Below are positions 1-10,257 of a stretch of 64,000 bases of DNA, piece by piece. The DNA comes from Acidiferrobacteraceae bacterium. GTDB lineage: Bacteria > Pseudomonadota > Gammaproteobacteria > Arenicellales > UBA868. Position 1 is the stretch's first letter. The number at the start of each line of letters is the position of its first letter. The notes under the pieces are model-generated. The model made no database searches. It was not told the DNA's origin and saw only the letters and a list, made by a program, of their open reading frames with translations. The position numbers and the translations under genes are program-made. Location of the stretch: NCBI GenBank assembly GCA_002724185.1, contig PBOB01000054.1:25768-89767 (forward strand), written 5' to 3'.

Positions 1-486
1 GGCGAGGACTATTTTTTTGTTGGAGAAGAAAAATTTAAAGAAATGATAGATAGTAATAAATTTCTAGAGCATGCACGCGTTTTTGAGCATTTGTATGGCA
101 CTGCAAGATTACCTGTACAGAGCAGGTTAAATGATGGACAGAGTGTTATTCTAGATATTGATTGGCAGGGTGCTCGCCAAATCCGGAATGCAATCCGGGA
201 CACTCTTAGTGTATTTGTGTTGCCGCCTTCGCTTGAAGATCTAGAACGTCGCTTATTGACGCGCGAACGAGAAAGCAGGGACATTATTGATGAACGAATG
301 CGCGGAGCGATCAGCGAGATAAGTCACTATGTCGAATTTGATTATGTCATCATTAATGAAGATTTTAGCGACGCATTATCGGAATTACGGGATCTCCTTC
401 AGTTTGGCCGAGAACCAAGGTCTGCTGAAAACATTAAGCGGTTAAGCTTCCTGAAAAGACAGAAAACCGTTAAACTAAAGGACTAA
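1..486 (+). CDS. gmk: Guanylate kinase, C-terminal part (5' end outside window)
   Basis: Guanylate kinase phosphorylates GMP to GDP with ATP in the cytoplasm. The reading frame is open from base 1, so the N-terminus with the P-loop lies outside the window. The visible part begins GEDYFFVGEEKF and carries the GMP-binding segment with FLEHA and YGT, then the family's DIDWQGARQI strand (usually DIDVQGA) and the RLxxR-type lid residues around RLLTRERES. It is first in the gmk-rpoZ-spoT-ridA-recG order shared with Pseudomonas. An internal ATG at 43 is only a methionine within the gene and not the start. Confidence 0.95.
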   Translation, partial: GEDYFFVGEEKFKEMIDSNKFLEHARVFEHLYGTARLPVQSRLNDGQSVILDIDWQGARQIRNAIRDTLSVFVLPPSLEDLERRLLTRERESRDIIDERMRGAISEISHYVEFDYVIINEDFSDALSELRDLLQFGREPRSAENIKRLSFLKRQKTVKLKD

Positions 487-565
487 CCGGGATATATTTG
501 ATTAACTTCATTCCTAAGCTAGAGCCTCAAGTTCTACAGCGGGGGGATGCAAAAGAGGCTGGCTT

Positions 566-589
566 GGTAGTCCACCGTGCTACCTTTTT
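566..589 (+). terminator. Possible weak hairpin terminator or attenuator before rpoZ
   Basis: GGTAG at 566-570 can pair with CTACC at 580-584, and five T residues follow at 585-589. The stem has only five pairs with a nine-base loop, so it is weak. It lies between gmk and rpoZ and could partly separate their expression. Confidence 0.25.
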
Positions 590-607
590 CTCAAACGGAG
601 TAGGATT

Positions 608-1051
608 ATGGCAAGAGTTACCGTCGAGGATTGCCTCGATAATGTGGAAAATAGATTTGAATTAGTGCTAGTTGCAGCGAAGCGCACCCGGCAGTTGATG
701 CTAGGCGCGGATCCATTAGTGCCAGAGGACCGGGATAAACTGACGGTTGTCGCTTTGCGTGAAATCGCTGAAGGGATGATTACTAGTACAATTCTCGAAG
801 AGACAGAAGTGGATCTAGAAAAAGAGCTTTTCGGCGAGTCAGAGGATCCGGCAGAATTATCTCAAGATGATAGTGATAACGTTGCTGTTGTTGCAGAAAA
901 TTCTAAAGAAGCAATTAATGCATCCCACGTAGAAAGTATCATGGTAGTCGACCCCCCTCAAGAAGTGCCCTCAGAGAATCTAGGCGGAACAAGCGATGTC
1001 AACAGAGAGAGTGCGGACTCAGGCGAAAGTCAGGAAGAGCCCACGAGCTGA
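608..1051 (+). CDS. rpoZ: RNA polymerase omega subunit with an extended acidic C-terminal tail
   Basis: Omega helps assemble and stabilise RNA polymerase by holding the beta' subunit. Residues 1-65 match the family: [10 protein letters not shown] at the start, then [17 protein letters not shown], then [10 protein letters not shown]. The usual protein is about 70-90 residues. This one is 147, and residues from about 70 onward are rich in Glu, Asp and Ser with no fold I recognise. The final 56 bases overlap the start of spoT in another frame. The ATG follows a GGAG at 597-600. The tail may be disordered. In some relatives the protein ends near residue 90, so this extension is unusual. Confidence 0.93.
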   Translation: MARVTVEDCLDNVENRFELVLVAAKRTRQLMLGADPLVPEDRDKLTVVALREIAEGMITSTILEETEVDLEKELFGESEDPAELSQDDSDNVAVVAENSKEAINASHVESIMVVDPPQEVPSENLGGTSDVNRESADSGESQEEPTS

Positions 1052-3215
1052 ATCTGCTCAACCCGGATCTCAGTATTTAGGGCGCAAAACTACTGTCAAT
1101 AGTTTACTCCAGGCAGTAAGTTATCTGGAAAAAAATGAGCTGGATCAAATTCGTCATGCGTATCGTTTTGGCGAAGATGCTCATTCAGGCCAAGAACGCA
1201 AGTCAGGTGAAGCCTATATAAATCATCCTTTAGCTGTGGCGCGTATCCTTGCTGACCTTCATCTGGATAGTAGAAGTATTGTTGCAGCTATTTTGCACGA
1301 TGTTATCGAAGATACACCAACAGCTAGAACACATTTGGTAGAAGAATTCGGCGAAGAGGTTGCCCTTTTGGTTGATGGTGTCACTAAGATTGGACAAATC
1401 CAATTTGAATCTTCAAAGCATGCCGAAGCCGAAAACTTCCATAAGATGTTATTGTCAATGTCGCGAGACATACGGGTAATCTTGATCAAGTTGGCAGACA
1501 GAATCCATAATATGCGCACTTTGGATTCATTGCGGCTCGAGAAGAGAAAGCGCATAGCCCAGCAGACGCTGGATATTTTTGCCCCGATTGCAAATCGGTT
1601 AGGTCTTTATACGTGGGCTCAGGAACTTGAAGATTTAAGTTTTCGCTATTTATATCCGAAACGACATAGTGCCATTCAGCGCGAATTAGAAAAGCAAAGA
1701 GGCAATCACCGCAAAATCGTTGATAAGACACGCCGGCGAGTATCCGAAGAATTAGGAAAAGCAGAGATTGAAGCCACAGTGTCTGGTCGTGAAAAAAGTC
1801 TTTATAGGGTCTATTTAAAGATGCAGTCAAGACATGTTCCCTTGTCAGAGTTACGGGACGTTTTTGCAATAAGGGTAGTTGTTAATACGGTAGATGAGTG
1901 CTATAGAGCTTTAGGAATTATCCATAGTTTGTACAAACCGGTTCCGGGCAAATTTAAGGACTATATATCTATTCCAAAAGCTAATGGCTATCAGTCTTTG
2001 CACACATTGCTGTTCGGCACCTTTGGGCAAAGTATTGAGGTTCAAATAAGAACTATAGACATGCATCGTGTAGCGGAAACGGGCGTTGCGGCACACTGGC
2101 GCTATAAATCGTTGACTGTAGGCCAGAATCCCCAACAACTCACACGGACTTGGCTCAATGATCTACTCGATGGTCAGGTACATGCAAGCAATCCAACTGA
2201 GTTCCTAGAGCACCTAAAGACAGATCTTTTTCCCGATGAAGTTTATGTTTTTACCCCAAAAGGCGATATAAAAAAGCTGCCCAAAGGAGCGACGGCGCTA
2301 GACTTTGCCTATGCCGTACATTCTGATATCGGAAATAATTGTGTCGGTGCGAAAGTTGATCATGAATTGGTCCCACTACACCATACTCTAAATAATGGTA
2401 ACCACGTTGAAGTATTGACCACCCGCTCATCAGTGCCCAGTCCTATGTGGCTAAACTATGTAGTTACTGGAAAAGCTCGCTCCACGATCCGTGCCTATTT
2501 GAAACACCAACGAACTGATGATGCGGTTAAGCTCGGAAAGCAACTACTAGAAAGAGCGCTGGGCTCACTAGGCTTAAATACTCGGCTCAAAACACAGCAA
2601 AAAGTAGAGCTACTTGGAAGGATTGGTAAAGAGGATTGGACTGAATTGCTCGGGGATATTGGTACTGGTCGAAGATCACCAATGGTAATTGCTCAACAGT
2701 TGTTACCCGAAGAGGAAATAGGTCGGCAGAAAAAGGGAAGAAATAGGCCTTTGGTGATCAAAGGTGCAGAAGGCATGATTGTTCGGTATGGGCAATGTTG
2801 TAGGCCTATTCCAGGTGATAGCATTGTTGGTCTGTTTTCGCGGGGTAGGGGAATTGTTATACACGGCGCTAAATGTGCGAATACGAAGCGGCGCGGCAAG
2901 AATAGTGACAATTGGATTCCGGTGGCCTGGTCGGAGGAAGTCAAAGGAGAATTTCCCGTAGATATTTATCTTGAAACTGCCAATCGCCCGGGGGTGCTTG
3001 CCCGTCTCGCTGCTGTTATAGCTGATGAAAATTCAAATATAAATAAGGTATCTGTTACAGAACGCGATACTCGGCACGCGACTATTCGATTTACAATTGG
3101 TGTTGATAACAGACAGCATTTGGCACGGATCATGCGAAAGTTGCGAGCCCGTCGGTCTGTTATTCGTATCGGCCGTTCAACTAGTTACATGAGGGGTAAA
3201 AAGATTCTAAAATGA
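996..3215 (+). CDS. spoT: Bifunctional (p)ppGpp synthetase/hydrolase SpoT
   Basis: SpoT makes and degrades the stringent-response alarmone (p)ppGpp. At 739 residues it has the full layout: an HD hydrolase domain with the intact HDVIED motif near residue 105, a synthetase domain with the [13 protein letters not shown] segment, a TGS domain starting at [14 protein letters not shown], and a C-terminal ACT domain. The intact HD motif indicates working hydrolase activity, as expected of SpoT rather than RelA. The ATG at 996 lies inside rpoZ and follows AGGCGGA at a normal distance. A GTG at 1011 is a possible alternative start. The stop overlaps the ridA start as ATGA. Confidence 0.96.
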   Translation: MSTERVRTQAKVRKSPRAESAQPGSQYLGRKTTVNSLLQAVSYLEKNELDQIRHAYRFGEDAHSGQERKSGEAYINHPLAVARILADLHLDSRSIVAAILHDVIEDTPTARTHLVEEFGEEVALLVDGVTKIGQIQFESSKHAEAENFHKMLLSMSRDIRVILIKLADRIHNMRTLDSLRLEKRKRIAQQTLDIFAPIANRLGLYTWAQELEDLSFRYLYPKRHSAIQRELEKQRGNHRKIVDKTRRRVSEELGKAEIEATVSGREKSLYRVYLKMQSRHVPLSELRDVFAIRVVVNTVDECYRALGIIHSLYKPVPGKFKDYISIPKANGYQSLHTLLFGTFGQSIEVQIRTIDMHRVAETGVAAHWRYKSLTVGQNPQQLTRTWLNDLLDGQVHASNPTEFLEHLKTDLFPDEVYVFTPKGDIKKLPKGATALDFAYAVHSDIGNNCVGAKVDHELVPLHHTLNNGNHVEVLTTRSSVPSPMWLNYVVTGKARSTIRAYLKHQRTDDAVKLGKQLLERALGSLGLNTRLKTQQKVELLGRIGKEDWTELLGDIGTGRRSPMVIAQQLLPEEEIGRQKKGRNRPLVIKGAEGMIVRYGQCCRPIPGDSIVGLFSRGRGIVIHGAKCANTKRRGKNSDNWIPVAWSEEVKGEFPVDIYLETANRPGVLARLAAVIADENSNINKVSVTERDTRHATIRFTIGVDNRQHLARIMRKLRARRSVIRIGRSTSYMRGKKILK

Positions 3216-3598
3216 GCAAAGAAGCAATTCATACGAATCGAGCACCACAGCCAATAGGTGCTTATTCACAAGCTGTAAAAGTCGATCAGATAGTTTTTAT
3301 TTCAGGCCAGATTCCATTAGACCCCATAACTATGAAGTTAGTTGATACATCGATAGAAAAACAAGTGCATCAAGTCTTTCAGAATCTGTCATCGATAACT
3401 AAAGCAAGCGGGTCGAGTTTGGATCAGGTTGTCAAATTGACAGTTTTCCTCAAGGAGCTTGATAGTTTCTCCATCGTTAATGAGGTGATGGTTGAATATT
3501 TTGGTCCGCCATTCCCCGCTAGAGCCGTCGTTGGTGTCGATCAATTGCCAGGTGGAGCAGAAATTGAGATTGACGCTATAGCACATCTTCGCTCCTGA
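3212..3598 (+). CDS. ridA: RidA family reactive enamine/imine deaminase
   Basis: RidA hydrolyses reactive enamine and imine intermediates, such as 2-aminoacrylate, released by PLP enzymes. The 128-residue length is typical. It has the family start with APQPIGAYSQAV, the FISGQIPLDP segment and the PFPARAVVGVDQLP region, whose Arg corresponds to the catalytic arginine. It starts four bases before the end of spoT (ATGA), so the two are probably translationally coupled. The spoT-ridA neighbourhood is known in Pseudomonas. Confidence 0.93.
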   Translation: MSKEAIHTNRAPQPIGAYSQAVKVDQIVFISGQIPLDPITMKLVDTSIEKQVHQVFQNLSSITKASGSSLDQVVKLTVFLKELDSFSIVNEVMVEYFGPPFPARAVVGVDQLPGGAEIEIDAIAHLRS

Positions 3599-3614
3599 TC
3601 TATGAATTTAACTT

Positions 3615-5693
3615 GTGGATGTGGATGCTTTGTCTCAGGCGCTCATCACAATTAAGGGAGTTGGTCCCCAGACTGTACATAAGCTAGCTAAGCTTGGCAT
3701 TTACCATGCAGAAGATGCTCTCTTTCATTTTCCTATTCGTTATGAGGATCGTACTCATATATCGTCAATTGGTAGTGTTCAACCGGGGGATAAGGCACTA
3801 ATTCACGGTGAAATCTTGAGTTCGGAAGTCCGAATTGGCCGACGCCGCAGTCTTGCGACGATTATCTCAGATAATACGGGCGAACTAACAATTCGCCAGT
3901 TTCATTTTAGCGCATCTCAGCAACGAAATTTAAAACGAGGCCTTTGGGTACAGTGTTTTGGAGAATTACGCGAAGGCCCTAGTGGTCCCGAGCTTATCCA
4001 TCCAGAGTATAGGATATTGACTGGCCCCGATAAGGTTATTTCAGAAACTTCGCTGACGGCCATCTATCCAACCACTTCTGGTCTTGGCCAGGCAACCTGG
4101 CGTAATTTAATTAATGCTGTTCTGTTAAAGAAGGAAAAACATATACCCGAGCTTATCTCGTCGGAAATATTGCGGGGCCTTAAGTTGCCAACCCTGCTTG
4201 AAGCTTTATATCTTATCCATCAACCCCCCAACGGGACGGACACAGTTGCTCTTATGAATGGAGTGCATCCTGCCCAGCTACGTCTCGCGTTTGAAGAGTT
4301 ATTAGCACACTATTTGGCATTACGAGAATATAGAACCAAACGCCAATTGCATTCTGCGGTAATTATCCCAAGAAATATTGAGCTCTGGCCACGCCTGAAG
4401 AAGAATTTAGGCTTTGATTTAACAAGGTCACAAGAGAAAACAATTTGTGAAGTCTTCACTGATCTTAGCTCACCTCGACCATGCTTAAGGCTCATCCAGG
4501 GTGATGTTGGCTGCGGGAAAACAGTTGTAGCTGCGGCCGCGGCATTAGCTGTAATTGAATCTGGATCTCAGGTAGTGCTTATGGCGCCTACTGAGCTATT
4601 ATCCGAACAACATTTTCAAACCTTTACTGAATGGTTTAAAGACTTTGGAATCCTACCAGTTTGGCTAACCGGTAGATTAACTTCGAAGGAAAGGCAACGA
4701 GTCCGAGAATCGCTAGCCAGTGGTAGCTCAAAACTTGCCATCGGGACTCATGCTCTATTTCAGGAAGATGTGCGTTATATGGACCTCGGCTTAGTTGTTG
4801 TGGATGAACAACACCGTTTTGGTGTTCGCCAACGTTTAGCGATGCGCGATAAAGGGCGCAATGGCGACAAGCTACCTCATCAACTCATCATGACAGCCAC
4901 TCCAATTCCTCGAAGCCTAACAATGGTTCTTTGCGCTGATATGGATGTTTCTGTTATTGATGAGATGCCACCGGGTAGACAGCCTATTGAAACTGTGGTG
5001 ATGCCAAATACTCGACGGCATGAAATACAGCAAAGAGTATCAAGCGCATGTAAAAACGGCGAGAAAGTTTATTGGGTATGCTCAATAATATCAGAATCTG
5101 ATGTCTTAGATGCTGAGGCTGCCGTCGAGCGAGCACAATCGCTGAAAGTGGATTTACCGGAACTTCGTATAGCTCTTCTTCACGGTCGAACTCAGCCCTC
5201 GGAGAAAGAGGCTACTATGAAAGCGTTCCGAGCAGGAGATGTGGACCTATTAGTTGCAACAACAGTTATAGAGGTTGGAGTTGATGTGCCAGACGCTACA
5301 CTTATGGTAATCGAAAATGCTGAAAGATTAGGCCTTGCACAATTGCACCAACTGCGCGGGAGGATAGGGCGTAGTGACCGACAGTCAGTCTGTGTATTGA
5401 TGTATCAATCTCCACTTAGCGCTGTTGCTCGAGATCGTTTGACTTTGCTAAAGCGAAGCAATGATGGGTTTGAGATTTCGAGGAAAGACCTGGACTTGAG
5501 AGGTCCCGGAGAGATTTTGGGGTTTCGCCAAAGTGGTAGCCCAGAATTTCGTATAGTAGATCTTGGCCGACATAAGGTAGTAACGAATTGGGTTAAACAG
5601 GCTGCTGATCTGTTGTATAAAGAGAATCCTGAGCTTATTCCCAGATTGATCCACCGCTGGTTAAATGTCGTTAATCGGTCTCCCCATGTTTAA
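3615..5693 (+). CDS. recG: ATP-dependent DNA helicase RecG
   Basis: RecG remodels stalled replication forks and branch-migrates Holliday junctions. The 692 residues show the wedge/OB region in the N-terminal third, a Walker A at GDVGCGKT, the DEQHRFG helicase motif II, the TATPIPRS motif III, and the C-terminal motifs ending in QLRGRIGRS. The start is a GTG at 3615; a second GTG at 3621 is possible. It follows ridA by 16 bases and its end overlaps ubiA, so it is part of the same transcription unit. Confidence 0.96.
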   Translation: MDVDALSQALITIKGVGPQTVHKLAKLGIYHAEDALFHFPIRYEDRTHISSIGSVQPGDKALIHGEILSSEVRIGRRRSLATIISDNTGELTIRQFHFSASQQRNLKRGLWVQCFGELREGPSGPELIHPEYRILTGPDKVISETSLTAIYPTTSGLGQATWRNLINAVLLKKEKHIPELISSEILRGLKLPTLLEALYLIHQPPNGTDTVALMNGVHPAQLRLAFEELLAHYLALREYRTKRQLHSAVIIPRNIELWPRLKKNLGFDLTRSQEKTICEVFTDLSSPRPCLRLIQGDVGCGKTVVAAAAALAVIESGSQVVLMAPTELLSEQHFQTFTEWFKDFGILPVWLTGRLTSKERQRVRESLASGSSKLAIGTHALFQEDVRYMDLGLVVVDEQHRFGVRQRLAMRDKGRNGDKLPHQLIMTATPIPRSLTMVLCADMDVSVIDEMPPGRQPIETVVMPNTRRHEIQQRVSSACKNGEKVYWVCSIISESDVLDAEAAVERAQSLKVDLPELRIALLHGRTQPSEKEATMKAFRAGDVDLLVATTVIEVGVDVPDATLMVIENAERLGLAQLHQLRGRIGRSDRQSVCVLMYQSPLSAVARDRLTLLKRSNDGFEISRKDLDLRGPGEILGFRQSGSPEFRIVDLGRHKVVTNWVKQAADLLYKENPELIPRLIHRWLNVVNRSPHV

Positions 5694-6531
5694 GAAATTG
5701 TCTGCCTACACGCGACTTACTCGTATGAATAAGCCAGTCGGTTGGTTGTTACTTTTATGGCCTACCTTATGGGCAGTTTGGATTGCTGGCTATGGTTCAC
5801 CAAAAATTACTATTGTCGTAATCTTTGTTGTTGGTGTTATCATCATGCGGGCTGCTGGATGTATCGTGAATGATTATTTAGATAAGGATCTAGACGGACA
5901 TGTTTCTCGCACACGAAACCGACCATTAGTTACCGGAGAAGTTACTACATATGAAGCTTTGTTGTTGTTTGTTGTGCTTATTGTGATGGCATTGTTCTTG
6001 GTCTTGATACTAGGCAGATTAACGCTGCTTTTTGCTCTCGTTGGATTTTTTCTGGTTATTACCTATCCACTGTTTAAGCGATTTACTCATTTGCCGCAAC
6101 TATATCTAGGTGTTGTATTTTCGTGGGGGATCCCCCTGGCATTCGTTGCCCAACAAGGAAAAGTGCCTAATATTGCTTGGATGTTGTTTCTTGCCAATTT
6201 CCTGTGGGTTGTTGCTTATGACACGATGTACGCAATGGCAGATCGTCCAGATGACAAAAAGATTGGAATTAAGTCGACCGCTATTCTAGTTGGGAAGTAT
6301 GACCTTATTTTTAACATTGCTTGCCAAGCAGCATCACTAGGAGTACTAGCAGCGATTGGTAATCTTCTTGAATTAGGTCTATGGTTCTATGCAGGGCTTT
6401 GCGTAGCGGGACTAACTGCAGTTTACCAGAGTTATTTATGCAAGAGTAGAGATCGCGAGCTTTGCTTAAAAGCATTTATAAATAACATATGGTTCGGCGG
6501 AGCAATTTTTATTGGTTTAGTAATGGCATAA
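5665..6531 (+). CDS. ubiA: 4-hydroxybenzoate octaprenyltransferase UbiA
   Basis: UbiA is a membrane prenyltransferase that joins the polyprenyl tail to 4-hydroxybenzoate in ubiquinone synthesis. The protein has about eight hydrophobic segments and both Asp-rich motifs: NDYLDKDLDGHVSRTRNRPL near residue 70 and YDTMYAMADRPDDKKIG near residue 190. The segment MNKPVGWLLLLWPTLWAVW near the N-terminus is characteristic. The ATG at 5665 overlaps recG by 29 bases; the ATG at 5686 (MFKKL) would give a more typical N-terminus and an 8-base overlap. No ubiC is next to it. Confidence 0.94.
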   Translation: MSLIGLPMFKKLSAYTRLTRMNKPVGWLLLLWPTLWAVWIAGYGSPKITIVVIFVVGVIIMRAAGCIVNDYLDKDLDGHVSRTRNRPLVTGEVTTYEALLLFVVLIVMALFLVLILGRLTLLFALVGFFLVITYPLFKRFTHLPQLYLGVVFSWGIPLAFVAQQGKVPNIAWMLFLANFLWVVAYDTMYAMADRPDDKKIGIKSTAILVGKYDLIFNIACQAASLGVLAAIGNLLELGLWFYAGLCVAGLTAVYQSYLCKSRDRELCLKAFINNIWFGGAIFIGLVMA

Positions 6532-6592
6532 ATGGGATAGTAAGAACATAGCAGGTAGTTTTGGATCTACAGTAGTTGATAGACATCAAGAT

Positions 6593-8758
6593 TCACTCAG
6601 GATTTAGGTTCGCGTAGCTCAACACAAGCCATTTATTGCCGGCATCTTCAAAATTTACTTGGACTCTTGCGGATGCTCCCTGGCCTTCTATAGTTATCAC
6701 AGTTCCCGCGCCGAAACTCTTATGTACTACACGACTTCCAAGTTGTATTTCGTCATTCTCTGTTATTGCATCAGTAGCGGCGCTTCGGTCAATTCTTGCA
6801 TCAGGTTGCATATTGATAGAGCGAATATTGTGAATCAGTTTTTCGGGAATCTCGAGTAGAAATCGAGAAGGTTTACTGTAGTTTTCTCTGCCATGAAGAT
6901 ACCGAATCTCAGCCCACGTTATGAATAACTGTTGCATGGCGCGTGTCATTCCGACATAGCAAAGCCGACGCTCTTCTTCCAGACCTCCTGACTCCTGGAT
7001 AGACCGTTGATGCGGAAATAGTCCCTCTTCTACCCCGCATAGAAATACAAGCTTAAACTCCAATCCCTTAGCAGAGTGAAGACTCATTAGTTGAACGCAA
7101 TCTTGCCAAGCTTCTGCTTGTGATTCCCCAGCTTCTAAAGCTGCATTTGCTAAGAAATCTTCGAGTGGGTTGATCACACCATCAGCATCTGGTTCAGAAT
7201 TAAAATTCTTCGCCGCATTTACGAGTTCTTCGATGTTTTCAATTCTCGTAAGAGCTTTTTCCCCTCCTATTTTTTGGTAGTGGGGAACAAGCCTGCTTCT
7301 ATCTATAACGATACTCGTTTGTTCGTGGAGTTCTAGACTGGCTATTTGTTTGTCAATCGAGTCAATTAGATCAACAAAAGCTTGTAGGCGGGTTCTTATA
7401 CGCATAGGTGTATCATCGATAGACAAGAGATCAATCACACTATTCCATAGCGAGTGATTTGTTTTTCTGGAATGATCCCTGAGAGTTTCCAGTGTGCGAT
7501 TGCCAATACCCCGAGGAGGGACGTTTACTATCCTTTCAAAAGCCGGATCGGAATTCCTGTTATGTATTAATCGTAGATATGCCAGAACATCTTTAACTTC
7601 GGCTCTCTCAAAAAATCGTAAGCCACCATAAACTCGATAAGGAGTGCCTGAGTCAAATAGCAATTCTTCAAAGATTCGCGATTGCGCATTTGACCTATAT
7701 AAAATTGCGATGCTATCTCGTCTATGACCGTCTGCAATCCAGGTATGGATCGTATCAAGTACGAATTTACCTTCGTCCAAATCGTTATAAGCAGCGTAGA
7801 CTTTGATCGGATCGCCGTCCCCATCTTCCGTCCAAAGGTTCTTTCCTAATCGGCCTTTATTGTGGTCAATAACCGCATTAGCTGCTTGAAGTATATTGCC
7901 CGTTGATCGATAGTTTTGTTCTAGCCGAATAATTTGTGTTTCTGGGAAGTCATACTGAAAATTTGTCATGTTTTCTATTCTGGCGCCTCGCCAACCGTAA
8001 ATAGACTGATCATCATCACCTACAGCAAAAATATGATTTCTTGGTTCCGTAATTATTTTCAGCCATTGATATTGAATTTTATTCGTATCTTGGAACTCAT
8101 CCACTAGAGTGTAACTAAATCGCGTACGATAGTTCTTTAGGACGTCCTGATTATTTGAAAATAGTTCGTGTGTTCGCAATAATAGTTCTGAAAAGTCGAC
8201 AAGACCGAATCGTTGGCATAAGTTTTCGTAATGCTCGTAGATTCGGAGCAAGGTATGATCCATATTTTCGTTGTCGTTTTTCAAGTGAATAGATCGAATT
8301 CCCTCCTCTTTTTTGTTGTTAATGAACCACTGTATTTGTCGGGGCTGCCAATGTTCTTCGTTAAGTTGTAGTTCTTTTAGTATTCTTCTAATAAGTCGGT
8401 ATTGATCATCAGCATCCAAGATTTCAAAGGCTTCAGGTAAATTCGCTTCTTGGTGATGAGCTCGTAAAATTCGATGTGAAAGACTGTGGAAGGTTCCTAT
8501 CCACATGCCTCGGATATTAAAGCCAAGAATAGACTCTATTCTGTGTCTCATTTCAAGTGCTGCTTTATTTGTAAAGGTTACCGCTAGGATTGAAAGTGGA
8601 GAGATGCTGAGAGCTTCTATCAGCCAAGCGATCCTATAAGTTAAAACGCGGGTTTTACCACTGCCAGCTCCGGCTAGTATTAGTAATGGACCTGGTTCTG
8701 ATGCTACAGCTTCCCGCTGTACTTTGTTTAGCTCCCCAAAGATATGTGTTAGTTCCAT
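6593..8758 (-). CDS. uvrD: DNA helicase II UvrD
   Basis: This is a superfamily 1A 3'-5' helicase used in nucleotide excision repair and mismatch repair. Its 721 residues carry the Q motif (LNKVQREAV), Walker A (AGAGSGKT), the TFTNKAA motif, DEFQDTN (motif II), GDDDQSIYGWRGA (motif III) and LMSLHSAKGLEF (motif V region). The C-terminal VHKSFGAGTVITIEGQG to WLVLSYANL region is the UvrD-specific tail and distinguishes it from Rep. It converges with ubiA. I see no LexA-type operator in the 105 bases upstream. Confidence 0.96.
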   Translation of the reverse strand: MELTHIFGELNKVQREAVASEPGPLLILAGAGSGKTRVLTYRIAWLIEALSISPLSILAVTFTNKAALEMRHRIESILGFNIRGMWIGTFHSLSHRILRAHHQEANLPEAFEILDADDQYRLIRRILKELQLNEEHWQPRQIQWFINNKKEEGIRSIHLKNDNENMDHTLLRIYEHYENLCQRFGLVDFSELLLRTHELFSNNQDVLKNYRTRFSYTLVDEFQDTNKIQYQWLKIITEPRNHIFAVGDDDQSIYGWRGARIENMTNFQYDFPETQIIRLEQNYRSTGNILQAANAVIDHNKGRLGKNLWTEDGDGDPIKVYAAYNDLDEGKFVLDTIHTWIADGHRRDSIAILYRSNAQSRIFEELLFDSGTPYRVYGGLRFFERAEVKDVLAYLRLIHNRNSDPAFERIVNVPPRGIGNRTLETLRDHSRKTNHSLWNSVIDLLSIDDTPMRIRTRLQAFVDLIDSIDKQIASLELHEQTSIVIDRSRLVPHYQKIGGEKALTRIENIEELVNAAKNFNSEPDADGVINPLEDFLANAALEAGESQAEAWQDCVQLMSLHSAKGLEFKLVFLCGVEEGLFPHQRSIQESGGLEEERRLCYVGMTRAMQQLFITWAEIRYLHGRENYSKPSRFLLEIPEKLIHNIRSINMQPDARIDRSAATDAITENDEIQLGSRVVHKSFGAGTVITIEGQGASARVQVNFEDAGNKWLVLSYANLNPE

Positions 8759-8863
8759 GTTGGTATCATTCAGGTATGGGGTTGCGTCAATTTAACGTAG
8801 ATCGGGATAGACTCTGATAGGTATGGGACGCTGCAGTAACGAGAATAGTTTATGTAGAAATAG

Positions 8864-9334
8864 TTACACGCTGCGACGATAGTAGCATTGTTGCCTAAGT
8901 CTAGGATCATCTTGGAGTTCGAGAATGGGTCCAGGCTTCCACTCTTCGTGGCGTAATTCTGGAAAATATACGACATGACCAGTTACAGCTTGCGTAGGGA
9001 CGTAGGTGACGTCTATTAATTCACAGTATGAGAGTGCGCTCTTGTACAGCATTGCACCGCCTATGAACCATACATCACCGTCACATTCCGAAAGCGCAGT
9101 ACCAATTGTTGAAAATACTTCGACATTAGAAATGCTATTGCTAGAAATGACAATATTTCGCCGTTTAGGCAGAGCCCTACACCCAATTGATTCCCAGGTC
9201 AGTCGCCCCATAATTATGTTAGAGCCGATCGTTCGATCTTTAAAGCGTTTTAAATCAGCCGAATAATGCCAGGGTAGTTTACCGTTAGCCCCGATTATGC
9301 GATTCGAAGACATCGCAACAATTGCTGCTATCAT
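8864..9334 (-). CDS. folA: Dihydrofolate reductase
   Basis: FolA reduces dihydrofolate to tetrahydrofolate with NADPH, which is required after the ThyA reaction. The 156 residues include NRIIGANGKLPWH, the catalytic acid in YSADLKRFK, MGRLTWESIG and the WFIGGAMLY cofactor-binding segment. The gene begins two bases after the thyA stop codon, so thyA-folA form an operon and supply coupled steps of dTMP synthesis. Confidence 0.95.
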   Translation of the reverse strand: MIAAIVAMSSNRIIGANGKLPWHYSADLKRFKDRTIGSNIIMGRLTWESIGCRALPKRRNIVISSNSISNVEVFSTIGTALSECDGDVWFIGGAMLYKSALSYCELIDVTYVPTQAVTGHVVYFPELRHEEWKPGPILELQDDPRLRQQCYYRRSV

Positions 9335-9336
9335 AT

Positions 9337-10215
9337 CTATACAGCTACCTTGAATGGTATAGCAGGATGTGGATTATATCCGGCTAATTGGAAAGTGCTA
9401 AGGAGGGATTCGGTGTCAGCTGTCAATAGTTCTGGGATATCATCCAGTGTCATAACTGACTTATCAATGTTTAGAGTTGGTAGCACGCGCGGGTTTCTCT
9501 TTAACTGCTTCTTAAGATTTGGAATATGATCGTATTCTGGTTGCGTTCCATCCGCTTTTGAAGTGTAAATGTGTGCATCAACCAACGTGTGTCCCAGTAT
9601 GCCTGGGCGAATACCACTGAATCTTCCAAAGAGCTCGAGTAAAAATGCGTAACCTGCAATATTATATGGAACGCCAAGGGCGATATCGCAACTTCTCTGG
9701 GTAAGGTGTAAGCAGAGCAAAGGCTCACCATCGGCAGTATTTTGCACGTTCAGTACCCAGAAAGCATGACATGGTGGAAGGGCGCTCGTCTGCGCATTAC
9801 CTGGCGCCCATGCGGACACCACAAGTCTTCGACTTTCTCGATTTCTTTGTAGTTCATCAACCACGTATCGTATTTGGTCATTAAAAGCTAGTCGCCCATC
9901 TCGATGTACCGGAAACTGTCTCCAAAAATTCCCATAAGCGCTTGGAACCTGACCATTTTGATCGGCCCATGGATCCCAGAATTTGCAACCATGCTTTTGC
10001 AGCAAACTAATATTCGTATCTCCAGACAAAAACCACAAATTTTCTACGACAATATTTTTCCAAGAAATCTCTTTTGTAGTTAACAAAGGAAAACCTTCCC
10101 GCAAATCAATTTGATAATTCAGATTAAAGCTAGAAATAGTATCGACCCCAGTCCTACTTGTTTTTCGAACCCCGTGTTCCAACACTTCTTTGACTGCCCA
10201 GAGATATTGTTTCAC
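9337..10215 (-). CDS. thyA: Thymidylate synthase ThyA
   Basis: ThyA methylates dUMP to dTMP using methylene-tetrahydrofolate. Key positions are present: Arg in SRTGVDT, the Arg pair in SRRLVVSAW, the catalytic Cys in LPPCHAFW, QRSCDIALGVPYNIAGY, and DAHIYT near the end. At 292 residues it is about 28 longer than the E. coli enzyme, and the usual GPVYGxQWR segment reads VPSAYGNFWR, so it belongs to a divergent branch. The start is a GTG at 10215; no in-frame ATG lies nearby. It precedes folA. Confidence 0.94.
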   Translation of the reverse strand: MKQYLWAVKEVLEHGVRKTSRTGVDTISSFNLNYQIDLREGFPLLTTKEISWKNIVVENLWFLSGDTNISLLQKHGCKFWDPWADQNGQVPSAYGNFWRQFPVHRDGRLAFNDQIRYVVDELQRNRESRRLVVSAWAPGNAQTSALPPCHAFWVLNVQNTADGEPLLCLHLTQRSCDIALGVPYNIAGYAFLLELFGRFSGIRPGILGHTLVDAHIYTSKADGTQPEYDHIPNLKKQLKRNPRVLPTLNIDKSVMTLDDIPELLTADTESLLSTFQLAGYNPHPAIPFKVAV

Positions 10216-10257
10216 TAGCTGTTCCAGTTCGTCATGTTTGATTAGAATCTAACCAAT

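Noticed and set aside
8759..8863. LexA operator upstream of uvrD
   Set aside because: No CTGT-N8-ACAG palindrome is present.
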